DNA of 64,000 nt from Clarkia xantiana subsp. parviflora (GCA_036873135.1 JAPTYO010000012.1:8564090-8628089); one strand, 5' to 3'; positions 34,680 to 47,674 are shown, numbered from the stretch's first letter. Numbers and translations are program-made. Notes: generated by a model from the sequence alone, not told the origin.

Positions 34680-35580
34680 ACTTCAGGGGAAAAATATTTT
34701 CTAAGTGTTTTGCTCAAGATGACAGTCGGCATATGGCAAGTGGACATCACGCTACTATGAGTCAAGCATATTGCTAAGCGTCAGCATACAACAAGGTGTT
34801 GACATATAACTTGCATTTACATCAAGTACATGGATATAGTATACATAGCCAGGGAAAGTGAAAAATATTTTCTAAGTGCTTTCATGTACGTACATACATG
34901 TCGACGAGTAAAAAATATTTTCTAAGTGTTTTCATGTACGTACATACATGTCAACAAGAGGAAAATATTTTTCAAGTGTTTCCATGTACGTACATACATG
35001 TCGACAAGGATGCATGTCGAAAAGTGAAAAATATTTTCTAAATATTTTCATGTACGTACATACATGTCAACAAGAGGACAATATTTTCTAAGTGTTTCCA
35101 TGTACGTACATACATGTCGACAAGTGAAAAATATTTTCTAAGTGCTTTCATGTAAGTACATACATGTCGACAAGTAAAAAATATTTTCTAAGTGTTTTCA
35201 TGTACGTACATACATGTCAACAAGAGGAAAATATTTTCTAAGTGTTTCCATGTACGTGCATACATGTCGACAAGGATGCATGTCGACAAGTGAAAAATAT
35301 TTTCTAAGTCTTTTCATGTACGTACATACATGTCAACAAGATGAAAATATTTTCTAAGTGTTTCCATGTACGTACATACATGTCGACAAGGATGCATGTC
35401 GACGAGTGAAAAAATATTTTCTAAGTGTTTAACATGTACGTACATACATGTCGACAAGGATGCATGTCGGCAAGTGAAAAATATTTTCTAAGTGCTTTCA
35501 TGTACGTACATACATGTCATCAAGAGGAAAATATTTTCTTAGTGTTTCCATGTACGTACGTACATGCTGACAAGGGTGGA
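34680..35580. repeat. Tandem array, ~60-bp units with palindromic core
   Basis: About 14 units combine CATGTACGTACATACATGTC (near-palindromic) with GACAAG and GAAAAATATTTTCTAAGTG. Longer units carry an added GATGCATGTCGACAAG. The related array in A' lies at about 13080-13800. Confidence 0.85.
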
Positions 35581-36884
35581 TTACATACATCAATTAGCTA
35601 CTATCGACTTCTACACAATGCCTCTTGAATATTCCTACGACGCTTATCGATAAAGCTCATACGACAACATCTATACTATCATTATCAACATACAACCATG
35701 GACGGCCATGTACGTACGACTTGCGATCATCAATATCGAGCATGCTAGAACAACAACTAAGGCATGGGAAAACATGTCAACAATGGAAGCTATGCGTAAG
35801 GGAAGTATAGCGATTCATTTACACTTTTCTAAAATTTTCAGCACTTAGGAAAATTTTGGTCGATTTGGGGCTAAGTATTCTAATGCATTTCATCAAACAC
35901 CTTGTATGCATGATAAGATAACTAGGAACATGATGATTTCAAGTCTAAATCAAGGCCAAATGAAGTCACTAAAGGTCTAGCCATATACAAAATTAGACTC
36001 ACCGAAACGAAACAAGTCGAATTGCTACGCGCCCTCACCCGAAGATCCACGCGCCGCCGTCGTCCGCACGCGCCACCACCACCGCCCTCACGCGCCGCTA
36101 CCAATTGCCTCACGCGCCACCCCCCCTTTTGCTTCACGCGTCGTCTCGATTCCCTCCTTGCCCGGATTCGATCTTGATCGATGTCAAATGTGATGAGATT
36201 ACTCCAAATTCTCACCTCCATGAATTCCCTCTTCTTCAAGAATGGAGAGCTTCTTGAGGATTTATCTATTAAGGATGCAAGATAATGGGTATTCTCTCTC
36301 CTAATTCTCCTTAATAGTGCCTACACCATGTGCTAAGGACTAAAACTAATATTTATTTTCATACAAGTCCTTAGTATCACATACTTGCATCTCTCCTATA
36401 CTTGTTTTACATACATGATCTCTAGTATTACATAGCGCGCTTCATAGATCGTCATGCATGATTATTGCCTTTATACGTACATAATACAAATTCATGATAG
36501 TCGCGTGATTAATTTTATAAATCTAAGTATGAATTGAACGTTTGCATAATTTTCCATGATTACCTCATATTACATGCTTGCATCATTTTTCATATTTACA
36601 TCATGCTTCATGATTACATACATGTTCTCCAATTTCATATTACTCTAAGTGTTTTTCTTATTACATGATTACGTTATTCATTTACGCAATCATCATTTAC
36701 ATATTGACAACGTGTTACACACTTATTTCATACACCATGATATTATCATAATGCATATCATTGTACGCATATTTTCCGCTACGCTAACCTTGTAAACAGA
36801 TTACGTACGTACGGCGAAAAATTAAAAGTTGGTCAAATATAAGATCTCAACATTCGAATTGACAAACAGGCCACCCCTGAGGTC
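35581..36884 (+). other. Non-coding 3' spacer of A before B1 insertion
   Basis: No coding domain was recognised. Its end (CACCCCTGAGGTCAGTAC) matches A' around 12005-12030 in reverse, which locates the insertion about 80 bases before the A polypurine tract. Confidence 0.6.
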
Positions 36885-36889
36885 AGTAC

Positions 36890-37615
36890 TGATGGATATA
36901 CGCCCAATTTGAACCCGTTGACTTACGAATCGTATTATTTTTATCACCCCGTTAATGATTATAAATCGAAACTTTGACCCGAACACCCCGCCGAAACACC
37001 AACGGTCCGGACGAGGCGAAAATACTCGTCCGGGCCACGCGTCGAACTCACCTAGGTGAGATCGGGTTGGCCAACCCTATTTCCCTTAGGGAGGGGTTTG
37101 GTGGCCACACCCAACCCCTACCCTTAGGGGTCGGATTTTCTCTCCGCCCCCAAGGGCCCCGGCACCATTTCGCGACTCCTACACTTAGATTATTTCCGTC
37201 AACCTCTCCATGCTTTAAGGTTTTAATTATGTGATTAAGGATTAATTAATTGTGTTTAAAGGTTAACGATGTCCTTAAGTCACCTTAATGACACCTTTGC
37301 CTATAAATACAACCCCTTCACCATTAATTTGAGGGGATCTGGATCACTTGCACATTTTTAGCTCTGGCTTCTCTCTACATTTTATCTCTCTAGAAGTATT
37401 CTGACTTAAGCATCAGAGAGGGCTCATCAAGCACCACCCCCCCCCTCCGTGCTTGATACTGCCCCTCTTGCAGAGTAGCAAGGAGCAGAGAGATAAGGAA
37501 GTGGAAGAGTAGGAAACGGTACGAAAGACCCCGAGGAGCACATAACCCGACATCACATTAGTGGGAGATAAGCTCTAAGTTAGCGATCCGTTGACTCAGA
37601 CCTTATAACTTAACA
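36890..37615 (+). repeat. 5' LTR of B1
   Basis: TG...CA ends. TATA box TATAAATA at 37302-37309. Palindromic units around 37040-37130 (CACCTAGGTGAGATCGGGTT and a CCCTTAGGGAGGGG unit). Confidence 0.92.
37426..37457 (+). promoter_or_regulatory. Conserved C-loop hairpin (B1 5' LTR)
   Basis: ATCAAGCAC and GTGCTTGAT form a perfect 9-bp stem with a C-rich loop, flanked by GCATCAGAGAGGG and ACTGCCCCTCTTGCAG. Confidence 0.85.
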
Positions 37616-37666
37616 CTTGGCGCCGTCTGCGGTTTACGAACAAGAAGCCTGGCAATAACTAGAGCT

Positions 37667-40600
37667 ATGGCGAATAGCCTACCATCCAGAGAGAATCGCC
37701 CACCTGGGGGCAACATGGAAGGGAGACAACCTATGCCTCCAGCAAAGCCTAACCCAGAGAAAAGCCTGCACATCCGGAACCTCAGGTAGCCCCAGAAGCA
37801 CCCCAACCTGACAATCAGGGAGGACCCTCACGCCCAGCTAGAGCTGAGTCTTCCCCTGCCACGACCCCCATGGCTCAGAGACCACAGGGGCAAGGGGGCA
37901 ACAGAGAGGGTCATCCTAGGGATACCAATACACAATACCTCCACAGGGGTACCATTATAGAACACACCCTAAGAAGCATCCATATGGAATACCAACACAA
38001 GGCATGCCAGGAAACAACAACCAGGCTCATACCACCAATACAAGGTCTATGTATTAGCAAGGAGCCCAAGGAGTGACTCCAAATTTGATGAAGGAATTAG
38101 AAGAGTTGTTAACCTATAGAAAGGCATTAAGGAAGGGGTAAAAGAGGCAATATACGCAAGTGAAGCGACATCCGCAGGCAGAGAAGTGCCCACAGGAAGA
38201 ACAACACACAAGCCCTCCAAAGGGGCATCGTAAAAATCAAAGAATGAGGGAGCAACTGCCACCCCCAATGGGAAGGCAACAATTTGTGCCTCCAAGGCAA
38301 TAACAAACATAGCAAAGAGTTGGGCCATACACCCCACTAAGGGAGGACATGCAAGTCAGACACCAAGGATATAAGAGTTCCAACATCCACCTCAGCAAGG
38401 TACACATACAGTCCGTATCACCACGGACATGACTAAGAGACATTCCAAGGAAAGCTCAAAGGGAGGGACATCGCCCCGACAACACAACAAGGAAACCACC
38501 TACTCATGATACAACACGACAGGTCCCAACCTCTTGTGTATGACAACCCTTGGTACACATCCCCCTAGGACAGGGGAGAAGTCGAAAAGACAAGGATTTG
38601 AACAGGGGACTCATAGAGTACCACACCATGTTAGTACATAGCTACTACAATGGGAAGTCTCATGGAGAGACGTAGTGGAGTGAGATCACACATAGCATAC
38701 ATGAAGGATACACCTCCACCTAGTCCGCCTTGCAAGGATGCGACCTTATATTCCTCAAGTGGAAGGAATACACACAGACTAATGAAGGAAGACAGTTACA
38801 TTACCAAAGAAGCAGGGGGTATCAACACCCCCACACCCATATCCTTCTCATATCCTCTTATTTAATTTAACTGCATAACAAGTCAACTCCCTAAAAGGGG
38901 TAGATTTTGATACTTGATATCAACATGTTTTCCAAGAAAGAGCATACCGGACGCCTTCGGGCTCCGTGGTATATATATATACACAGGTGGACTACTAGAA
39001 GAGTCCATAAAACGCCGCCACCAACCAAGAGATGCACAAGGAACATATTTCTCAATCTCAAAGGGCACCTATAAGGTCAAGATTCTGGGAAAGATCACAA
39101 GATGGAAGGCTCACTTACAAAAATAAGTTGAGCACTCTCAACATCCTATAGAGGAACTACCATGAAGGTCACAAAGGATTACCCCTACAATAACCTTCCA
39201 CTAAGCATCCTAGGGCCAAGTCCGTCGAAGGACCCCATCTGGCATCGATATGCAAGGGGGGCACCAGTCACAACATACCCTCCCCACAAACGCCCATTAG
39301 CATATGAGGGGGTAGCCGCGAAACACATCCCTCCAAAAAATGGAGGAAACCATATCACATAGACAACGCCCACCTTCAAAGGCAAACGCCGCCAATGGAT
39401 CTATATTATTTCACAAAATAGCCAGAAGTCGCGACTACACCTAGTAAGCTCATCGCAGGTAATTAAATACTCTTTCATCAAAAAACTCTCAAGGGCACCA
39501 AGCCTAGCAAAGGAAGAATGGCGACACCATCATCAAGCTTTTAAAAAGGGATATGGAAAACATAGTATTTCCAAACAATGATATATTAGTCATAGGAGAG
39601 GGAATCGCTAGCTTTGACATAAAGAGAACCATAATGCATGAAGGGAGTCCGTCAGACATCTCCCATGACCAACTATTGATGATACTAGGGAAGAGTCAGG
39701 CATACCTAATACCAAAGGACCCCCTACTAGTAAAGGTGGTCAGAACATCAACACACCCATTAGGGACACGACACTGCAAATGAACCAGGAACAAGGATGG
39801 AACACATATCCTTACAAGTATCCTTACAAGTATCCTTGCATTTATACTTGCAAAAATAAACTCCCTAGATAAAGAGGTTATATAATAGATGACTATGTCT
39901 CTGTTTTCAAAATATGATCCTAACCCGGAGATCCTTGGACTCCGTATTATATATGCAATGAATAACATGTTCATCAAAGATAGGTACACGAAGATTCAAG
40001 ACAGCGCCCTAAAGATTAGGCGCATACCTCTACCAAGTACGACACATTTGAGTGTTCATAAACACTCCTTCTCCATCTCACAAGAAAGGAAGGCAGTCAA
40101 GGATACAAGACCTAACAGAACAAACATGGGTAGAAAATCCTGTCATTGAAGTCATGCACCAAGAGAGAAACTATAAAGATGCAAGATTAGCAAAAGAGAT
40201 AGTGCAACAACTAGAATATGAAAAAGGAGATACATCTCCTATCAAGAGCGTTAGGGCATGATAATAGTTCTACAAGATCAACCAAAGAAGAGCTCAAAAG
40301 CTTGGGGAGTAAGGTTTCAAGATCGACCCTCACACTAGACACACATCCTGATCAAATACCTTGTCTGCGAATGATAAGACATTTGACTCTGGCATCCCAT
40401 CAAGAGGAGAACCTCGATAAAGGGGGCACTAGAAAAATATCCCGCCTTTAAGGCCATACGCCGAACACATGATGAATGAAGGTTATGACAAAATGAAAAA
40501 GGAAGGACTTGTCAGCTCAACACACCTCAAACACGTATATGTACGCAATACAAATGCAACCTCTAATGAAGCTATCCAACAAGGAATAGCCAATACGGGG

Positions 40601-41560
40601 GCAAACCCATGGAAAATCATGGAGCATCACCTGCAAACCTAAAGGAAATCATCCTTTTTAGGTTCAAGTCCTAATTCAAAGGAAGTCTATAATCAAGATT
40701 CAAGGTGGGAGGAGCATGACCAATGTGACACTCCCTAAAGGCATTGAAGAATACTCTAATGTAAAGGAAAATGCAAAGCACACTAAGTACCACAACACTT
40801 CAAGAAGATTATCACAGCCCGGTCAGACCCCCCCCCCCCAATGCCCGAGCAAGGAGCATGGATCAGATTGACTAGTCTGAAACACACCTTCGAGATTAAC
40901 AACTCAAGACACCATTCTATGAGAAAGCTTTTCAACCTAAATACAATCCCTTCCAAGATACGTTACTCCTACTCTATCATCACCGCAAAAGTGTTTTTTT
41001 CTAAAAAACACAAGGAAGGGGGGGGGGGGGGAAGAATTTACAAGCACCCCTAGGATACAAACACTGCCACATCCTAGTTATCAAGAGAATGAAAAAATCA
41101 CCCCCACCCACCCAAAGCAAAAGCTCTCCACCCAACCTCTAAAGATACATCCGACAAAGGCTTTATCCAAACCATGTCTATGACTGAAACAAACAAGCAT
41201 GAAAAAGAGTAAGTCCTACAAGAGACACACACCGCATCCAAACAAGCAGACAAGGGAGCCCCAAGCATAAGGGGTACCCAATCAAGAAAATGAACAAGTG
41301 GCCTTCAACGGCCAAACATGAAAGGCGGTATGACCACCAAGAAACTTGGGGGGCACCAAACGAACAAGTTAGTAGTCCACCTAAGTGTAAAAGAAGATAT
41401 TGGAAGCAGAAGATCACAGGAGCATGCAATACCACTTCTCCTAGAAGAGGTAACATAAGAGGAAAACATCCTCAACTCCCTGTACGAACTCGTCCTAAGT
41501 TGGCAACACACAAACATCGCCCTCGAAAGGTGATCTCCCACATTGAAGAAAAAGCGTGGT
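37667..41560 (+). pseudogene. Decayed gag-protease-gag' region of B1
   Basis: Starts MANSLPSRENRPPGG. Only fragments of the B2 coding region can be followed. A gag N-terminal piece is at 37870-38076. A protease relic at 39553-39783 (ENIVFPNNDILVIGEGIASFD and STHPLG) has HEGS where B2 has the catalytic DGGS. A second-knuckle relic lies near 41330-41400. Many stops and shifts; no function is expected. B2 (59124-62519) is the better-preserved relative. Confidence 0.7.
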
Positions 41561-41655
41561 AACAAGCAATATCATGGAAAGAAAACTCAAGTAAAGATCT
41601 AAAAGGCGTATCAAAGACACACCCTACATGGGGAGTGACACAAGGTAAAGTAATA

Positions 41656-42322
41656 TTATGAGCCCTCCGGGAGCCTATCCCGCGAACAGATTCGACGCCC
41701 CCAATAGCGTATCTTGAGAGTAGTTTTCATACTACGACCCTCGACGCCCCAAGAGCGTATCTTGAGAGTGGTTTCCAAAAACTACGACCTTCGACGCCCC
41801 CAAGAGCGTATCTTGAGGTAGATTTCAAACTACCAGATTCGACGCCCCCAAGAGCGTATCTTGAGGTAGATTTCAAACTACCAGATTCGACGCCCCCAAG
41901 AGCGTATCTTGAGGTAGATTTCAAACTACCAGATTCGACGCCCACCAAGAGCGTATCTTTGGTCTAACACCTGTGCCCTCCGGGAGCCTATCCTGTGAAA
42001 CGTTAAGTGCCCTCCGAGAGCCTGTCTCGTGAACAGATTTCGACGCCCACCAAGAGCGTATCTTTGGTCTAACACCTGTGCCCTCCGGGAGCCTATCATG
42101 TGAAATGTTAAGTGCCCTCTGAGAGCCTATCTCGTGAACAGATTTCGACGCCCACCAAGAGAGTATCTTTGGTCTAACTACTGGTGCCCTCCGAGAGCCT
42201 ATCTCGTGAACAGTTTCGACGCCCACCAAGAGCGTATCTTTGGTCTAACTACTGGTGCCCTCTGAGAGCCTCTCTCGTGAACAGATTCGACGCCCACCAA
42301 GAGCGTATCTTTGGTCTAACAG
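41656..42322. repeat. Two-unit minisatellite array of B1
   Basis: Units of type GTGCCCTCCGAGAGCCTATC (plus TCGTGAACAG) alternate with units of type TTCGACGCCC plus CCAAGAGCGTATCTTTGG. The first unit type is the one expanded alone in B2 at 62807-63418. Confidence 0.88.
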
Positions 42323-42964
42323 TACCATATATACCATTTAAAGGGTATCGGAAGAGATCATTGCACCATACTAAGAAGGATTCCATGAGAAAATAATTAC
42401 AAAGCAGAGTTGTATGAAGAACACATAATGTTTGTTCTTGATGAGATAGCAGGTATGATGTGAAGGAAAATACAAAAGAAAGATAAGTAAAGGAAATCAT
42501 ATACAAGGGAGAAGTCCATGACCAAAGGATCATATACAGAAGCACAAGAGGTTATCATGAAAAGTAACGAGTTATCCTACCATCCATATCACAAGTCAAG
42601 AGAAGTATCTCAAAGGAACCCAACACCACCAAGAAGGATAGCAAAGACATGAAATCCAAAGTTCAAGGCTCTCAAAAAAAACTCGACCCATCAAGAAGAG
42701 GAATTGCCTTACAAGTCGCACAAAGCAACCTCCGACAAACGTTATTGTCTTGCATGTCGCCCTCGCGTGACCTATGCTCGTATCAGACTTGAACATCGTC
42801 AAGCACAACTCATGAAGGAGACATCTAAAAAGCATGAAGGATACAATATACGGCAAGACGAGACATCAGGACCTAACACAACAAACATAGCCTAAACAAA
42901 AGGCAACTATAGCAATGAAGGCTCTCCAATGAGAAAGGAATACTAAAGCTCAACTCCATACATC

Positions 42965-43205
42965 GTGATGTGGCTATCATGTCCACATAACACTAGGTGG
43001 CTATCATGTCCACATACCCTGAAGTGGCTATCATGTCCACATACCCTGAAGTGGCTATCATGTCCACATACCTTGAAGTGGCTATCATGTCCAAATACAC
43101 TGAAGTGGCTATCATGTCCACATACCTTGAAGTGGCTATCATGTCCACACACTGCGAAGTGGCTATCATGTCCACACACCAAGAGGTGGTTATCATATCC
43201 ACACA
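42965..43205. repeat. 27-bp minisatellite (GTGGCTATCATGTCCAC), ~9 copies
   Basis: Near-perfect 27-bp repeats. Because 27 is divisible by three, several frames stay open and give spurious repetitive proteins. The same unit is found in element C at 52415-52570 on the opposite strand. Confidence 0.9.
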
Positions 43206-43488
43206 AAACAAAAAGACCATCAATTCCACCACAAACCTAAAGAGCCAACACCTAACCTAAAAGGGAGATTCAAGAAAAAGGGAAAAACAACACCCTTCAT
43301 ACGCTCATCAAAGATATGGACTTATATTTCAACCCCCTGAATGATACTAGGTAGGAGACGTCCTCATTATGAAGACAACCTCCATTTCTCATGAAATCAA
43401 CCATAAAGCAAAGAATCACGACAAGTACTATTGGGGGCATTTAACAAAACGATCCCCACAACGATCACAACTACGATACTAGTAGAGG

Positions 43489-44590
43489 CTAACTCAAGAG
43501 CAGTCTCCACCAAACTCCCAAGCAAGAATTTGCTATCTTAATCAGAGCCACGACAAGAGAAAGGAAGCTCAATGAAAGGCGATGATCACACCCATCACCA
43601 AAAGAAAAATCTTCAACGCAAGGTTTAATAACATAACCCATAGGAAAGCCAAAGACACCTTCAAAAGTCGTCAAATCTACATGAAGATGAAATAAACCTG
43701 AGACTCGGCCCCTCGGCTGGGGGGCAGAGGATAGAGAAGAGACATCAAGACCTATGATCACCCCATCGCCATCCACAGGTTGTTTCCCTTTGTCAAGCAA
43801 AGAGGGCGCCTCTTCAACCACTACCTCCTTATCATGAGAGGGAGTCAGCAAGGGGGCACTTGAAGGAGAGCCTCTCGCGGTTTCCTTCTCCTTGGCAGCC
43901 GAGGGCCCGACCTCAGAGTCAGGTTTCCGCGCCTTGGATTTAGCTTGACTTGAACTCTCGCCCACCGCAAGAACCCATTCGGTAACCAGGGGCGAACGCT
44001 CTAACAACAAGAAGGAAGCAACATGAGAACAATCATAAGTATATCACAAAGAAAAGAGAATGGAAAAAGAACATGCCGGAAGCCTCTACAGCTTTCCCTA
44101 ACTTAGAAGATTTCTTGGCCTGATGAGCAGAACTAGAGGGTTGTTCCCTCTCATTCGATTCAACGGTACGTTCGGAACGCTCCGCCTACACCTTATACGT
44201 TTTTTCATGAAACCAACCTACAAGGGGTCATACGAGTCCCCGCCTCATACGAGTCCACCTCGGACACCCAAGACACAGGACAGTCAGATTTGGTCTGACT
44301 GCCTTGGAAAACGATCTTCAAGGTCTCCCTGTCCGAAGAAGAAGCTTCCCAAAAGTGAGTCATCTATACGAGCGACCGACGCAAATATCGACCCTTACTC
44401 ATGGATACGCCTACTACGGGGGCAACCTTAACATCAATCAAGTTACGGAAACAAAACCACAACCCAAGAGACCTATACAAGGGAACAAATCCCAGAGCGT
44501 CACAAAGAGGGCGAACTTTTAGCTTCCCCAAATGGAGCAACGCTCCGACACATCCGAAGGAAGGGTCAACCCTTAACACATGTCAATAAA
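43489..44590 (-). pseudogene. Antisense gene relic in B1
   Basis: Minus-strand fragments align with the antisense gene of A. At about 44364-44579 KLKVRPLCDALGFVPLYRSL then GLWFCFRNL corresponds to the DLCRYYRISPLSLSLAGLRLWSCFRVL region. The frame 43489-44010 holds the Ser/Lys-rich linker (SSSQAKSKARKPDSEVGPS, PQPRG) followed by a hydrophobic segment. Stops and shifts occur throughout, and the coiled-coil part is not evident. Confidence 0.6.
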
Positions 44591-45554
44591 TCCCTTCGCT
44601 CGCGGTGGGTAAGAAGAAAGCTCGTAAGCATTTTCACCCTCACTTTTATGGGGAACAAATTGCAGGGTAAGGGTCAAGAGCTATACACACACTCCAACGA
44701 ATGAAGGAAAAATGTTACACATGTCGAAGGTCGAGGTTAAAAGACAATGCTCGCGCTAGTACGAGGGAGGCGGAATGTTGTGTCCCATTGAGTGGCAGAG
44801 TTCCCACCCTCATGTAAAGGAGAGGTCTATGCTCTCACCCTTGCACTTATGCTCATATTCATGATTTACATCTACAAGTACACCAATGCCATCACTCATG
44901 CTTATACTCACAACCCATCCATACACACATACATGTTTACGCTTGCACTCACATGCATGCCCACGTGCACACTCCCGTGTGTTCAAAAATTTAGACGTCC
45001 ATGCACATAGCCGCCATATATCCATGCATACATTCATGACTACAACCGCAGCATGTCTACACCCACTCCCATACTTGTGTTCCTACTTGCATGTATGCTA
45101 GTACACAATTTCATGTTCATGATACATCCATGTTCACTCAAGGTAACATCCTATAGGCATATTTTCTAGTATCCCATACTTAGAAAAAATTTGGACCAAA
45201 TTCAGAATTTTTCCCCACACAGGCCTACCCCGTCTTGAAATCGAAGTATGGACTCACTTAACCATATTCATATAGCATCCCTATGCATGTGTATATTTTC
45301 CGAGTATAAGCTCACGACGATATTAGATTTCTTATTTCCATCTCAGACAGACACGTGCTTGGACACGTGTCCGCGCTATACTGACGTTTGCAATTCCTCT
45401 ATCTTAGAAGACAGGGGGCAGAGTCAGAGACGGACATCCTTGGGTAAGTAAGGATTCCGACAAAAGGTAAAATCCCGGTTTCAAATTGTGCGTGTCATAC
45501 CATCCTAAAAAAGAGTCAATCAAGGGTCAGGCCATTGGTTGACTCGGGGGCATG
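44591..45554 (+). other. Non-coding 3' spacer of B1
   Basis: Rich in CATGCA/CACATGCA-like dispersed motifs (44800-45130). No gene was recognised. Ends with the G-rich tract at about 45543-45554. Confidence 0.6.
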
Positions 45555-46343
45555 TGATGGATATACGCCCAATTTGAACCCGTTGACTTACGAATCGTAT
45601 TATCTTTATCACCCCGTTAATGATTATAAATTGAAACTTTGACCCGAACACCCCGCCGAAACACCAACGGTCCAGACGAGGCGAAAATACTCGTCCGGGC
45701 CACGCGTCGAACTCACCTAGGTGAGATCGGGTGGCCACACCCAACCTCCCCTAGGGGAGATCGGGTTGGCAAACCCCCCTAGGGGAGATCAGGTTGGCCA
45801 ACCCAATCTCCCTTAGGGAGGGGTTGGGTGGCCACACCCAACCCCTACCCTTAGGGGTCGGATTTTCTCTCCGCCCCCAAGGGTCCCGGCACCATTTCGC
45901 GACTCCTACACTTAGATGATTTCCGTCAACCTCTCCATGCTTTAAGGCTTTAATTATGTGATTAAGGACTAATTAATTGTGTTTAAAGGTTAACGATGTC
46001 CTTAAGTCACCTTAATGACACATTTGCCTATAAATACAACCCCTTCACCATTCATTTGGGGGATCTGGATTACTTGCACATTTTTAGCTCTGGCTTCTCT
46101 CTACATTTTATCTCTCTAGAAGTATTCTGACTTAAGCATCGGAGAGGGTTCATCAAGCACCACCCCCCCCCCCTCCGTGCTTGATACTGCCCCTCTTGCA
46201 GGGTAGCAAAGAGCAGAGAGACAAGGAAGCGGAAGAGTAGGAAACGGTACGAAAGACCCCGAGGAGCACATAACCCGACATCACATTAGAGGGAGATAAG
46301 CTCTAAGTTAGCGATCCGTTGACTCAGACCTTATAACCTAACA
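45555..46343 (+). repeat. 3' LTR of B1
   Basis: Same as the 5' LTR but 63 bp longer. The extra length is largely additional CCCCTAGGGGAGATC-type palindromic units at 45735-45800. TATA box at 46029-46036; C-loop hairpin at 46152-46185. Confidence 0.92.
46152..46185 (+). promoter_or_regulatory. Conserved C-loop hairpin (B1 3' LTR)
   Basis: The 9-bp stem ATCAAGCAC/GTGCTTGAT is identical to the 5' LTR copy. The C run in the loop is longer by a few bases. Confidence 0.85.
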
Positions 46344-46428
46344 AGTACCGAACCTAAATTGGACGAATATCCTATATTTGAAAAGAGTCAAGTACGGGTT
46401 TTGAACCACTACTTGACTTGGGGGAAAG

Positions 46429-47161
46429 TGTTAGATATTTTTCCAATTCGGTTCGTATTTACATTTTGGGCCTCGTAAAATATCCCAAAACCCTTTTACA
46501 GGACACCTAAGTCTAAAAACGGTCCGGGATACGCGTAATTCCCGGGCCGAAGGACTTCCGGATTGCCCTAAGGCGATCCGGAGGTCCGGATTGCCCTAAA
46601 GGCAACCCGGACCTCCGGATTGCCTAAGGCAATCCGGACCCGTCCCGGATTTTTAAAACAATCCGGGTAGGTCTGTATTACCGTCTTACCTCATACGCTC
46701 ACCCCGAATAAATTGCCAAGTGCGGGAAGTCGGTGCATACATAGTCCGCCTTGATGATGGTATACGTCTGCCTTACATACCGACATCAGGTAATCCCAAA
46801 CTGGGCATGATCCTTAGGTTCCCTATAAATAGGGGGCCTAGGTCTCCCATTTGGGATAATTCCTTCACTTTTGGACTTGAAATTCTCTGACTTCTCTCTA
46901 AGGCTTTCTCTCTCTAAAAAGTGCTAACTTGAGCGTCGGAGTGGGCCCAACCAGCATCCCCCACGCTAGTTACTGCCCTTCGTGCAGGACCCGAAGATCA
47001 AGAGTCCAAGGTTGAGGATCGAAGTCTAGCTCGGTGATTGTGTATTAAGGATTGCGGCGTTCCCGTTCTTGTACATATATCTCAAGCCCGATTGTGAAGG
47101 AAGAAGCCCGTTCGTGAAAGGAAAAACCCGAAGCAGTCCAAGTGGTGAAACGAACCCAAAA
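46429..47161 (+). repeat. 3' LTR of element A
   Basis: Carries an extra palindromic stretch (about 46590-46680, GGCAACCCGGACC, GGCAATCCGGACC) absent from the 5' LTR. The hairpin at 46949-46971 has a much shorter C loop and one stem mismatch (AACCAGC/GCTAGTT). The terminal base is changed (AAAA instead of AACA). Confidence 0.9.
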
Positions 47162-47214
47162 GTATGTATTAGAGCCCATGTGATAGCCTTAAAAACGGCC
47201 ACTAGAAATGTCAC
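47162..47214 (-). pseudogene. Copia RT relic (part 2), other side of element A
   Basis: With element A and one GTATG removed, the minus-strand frame runs VFKAITWALIHT directly into IKDLDPLHYFFGVEV of the relic at 26752-27255. This shows A landed inside a reading frame that was already there. Confidence 0.6.
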
Positions 47215-47674
47215 TGGAAGTTGAAGTACTCCAACTATCCTATCGATGTTGATGGTTTATTTTTATTGTATGTTTTTTTTTTGTGTTATATAAGTATCAT
47301 ATTTTAAAGAAAAAAAATAAGGTTCATGATAAAATAAAATAAATCAGTAAACATAATTAGATGGACTTAGTGGCGGATCTACAATGTTCCAAACGGAATT
47401 TCAAGACACTGCTTCACTCAGATTTTATAAAAAAAAATAAAAAATATACACGTATATTTTCATTAATATTTTTTTAGAAACCTTATTAAAACTTAACAGT
47501 TACTACTTAAGTTAAAGAATTTGGCAGCTCAGTTAATAATCCACTAAGGCATTTATCATAGTTTTACTATTTTTGGTCATCCATATTCAATAATTAATTT
47601 TTTATTCAGCAATCCGGCATTTTCTTTTTTATACAAATTGTTTATTTATTTCACGCATAGATTAATATATATAG
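47215..47674. other. AT-rich flank
   Basis: Low-complexity AT-rich DNA with no recognisable gene or repeat structure. Confidence 0.4.

Larger units (their letters stand above)
36890..46343 (+). mobile_element. LTR retrotransposon B1, nested in A
   Basis: LTRs 36890-37615 and 45555-46343 have AGTAC duplications at 36885-36889 and 46344-46348. Primer-binding region CTTGGCGCCGTCTG starts at 37616; the G-rich tract CTCGGGGGCATG precedes 45555. Internal order: decayed gag-protease-gag' (37667-41560), two minisatellite arrays (41656-42322, 42965-43205), antisense gene relic (43489-44590) and spacer. No RT or integrase was seen. Confidence 0.9.
27256..47161 (+). mobile_element. LTR retrotransposon A (gag-protease-gag', no RT/IN), split by B1
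   Basis: LTRs 27256-27909 and 46429-47161 are flanked by perfect GTATG duplications (27251-27255 and 47162-47166). Primer-binding region TTTGGCGCCGTCTG starts at 27910; polypurine tract TTGGGGGAAAG lies just before 46429. The coding part 27957-31035 gives gag, aspartic protease and a second gag-like module. There is no RT, RNase H or integrase before the antisense gene. Removing B1 (36890-46343 plus one AGTAC) restores GGTCAGTACCGAACC, which matches the same place in A' (GGTCAGTGCCGAACC, 12000-12020, reversed). Confidence 0.92.

Noticed and set aside
42943..43240. Open frames encoding repetitive CGHDSHF-like or WLSCPHTLK-like proteins
   Set aside because: They come from a 27-bp repeat whose length is divisible by three, which keeps several frames open on both strands at once.
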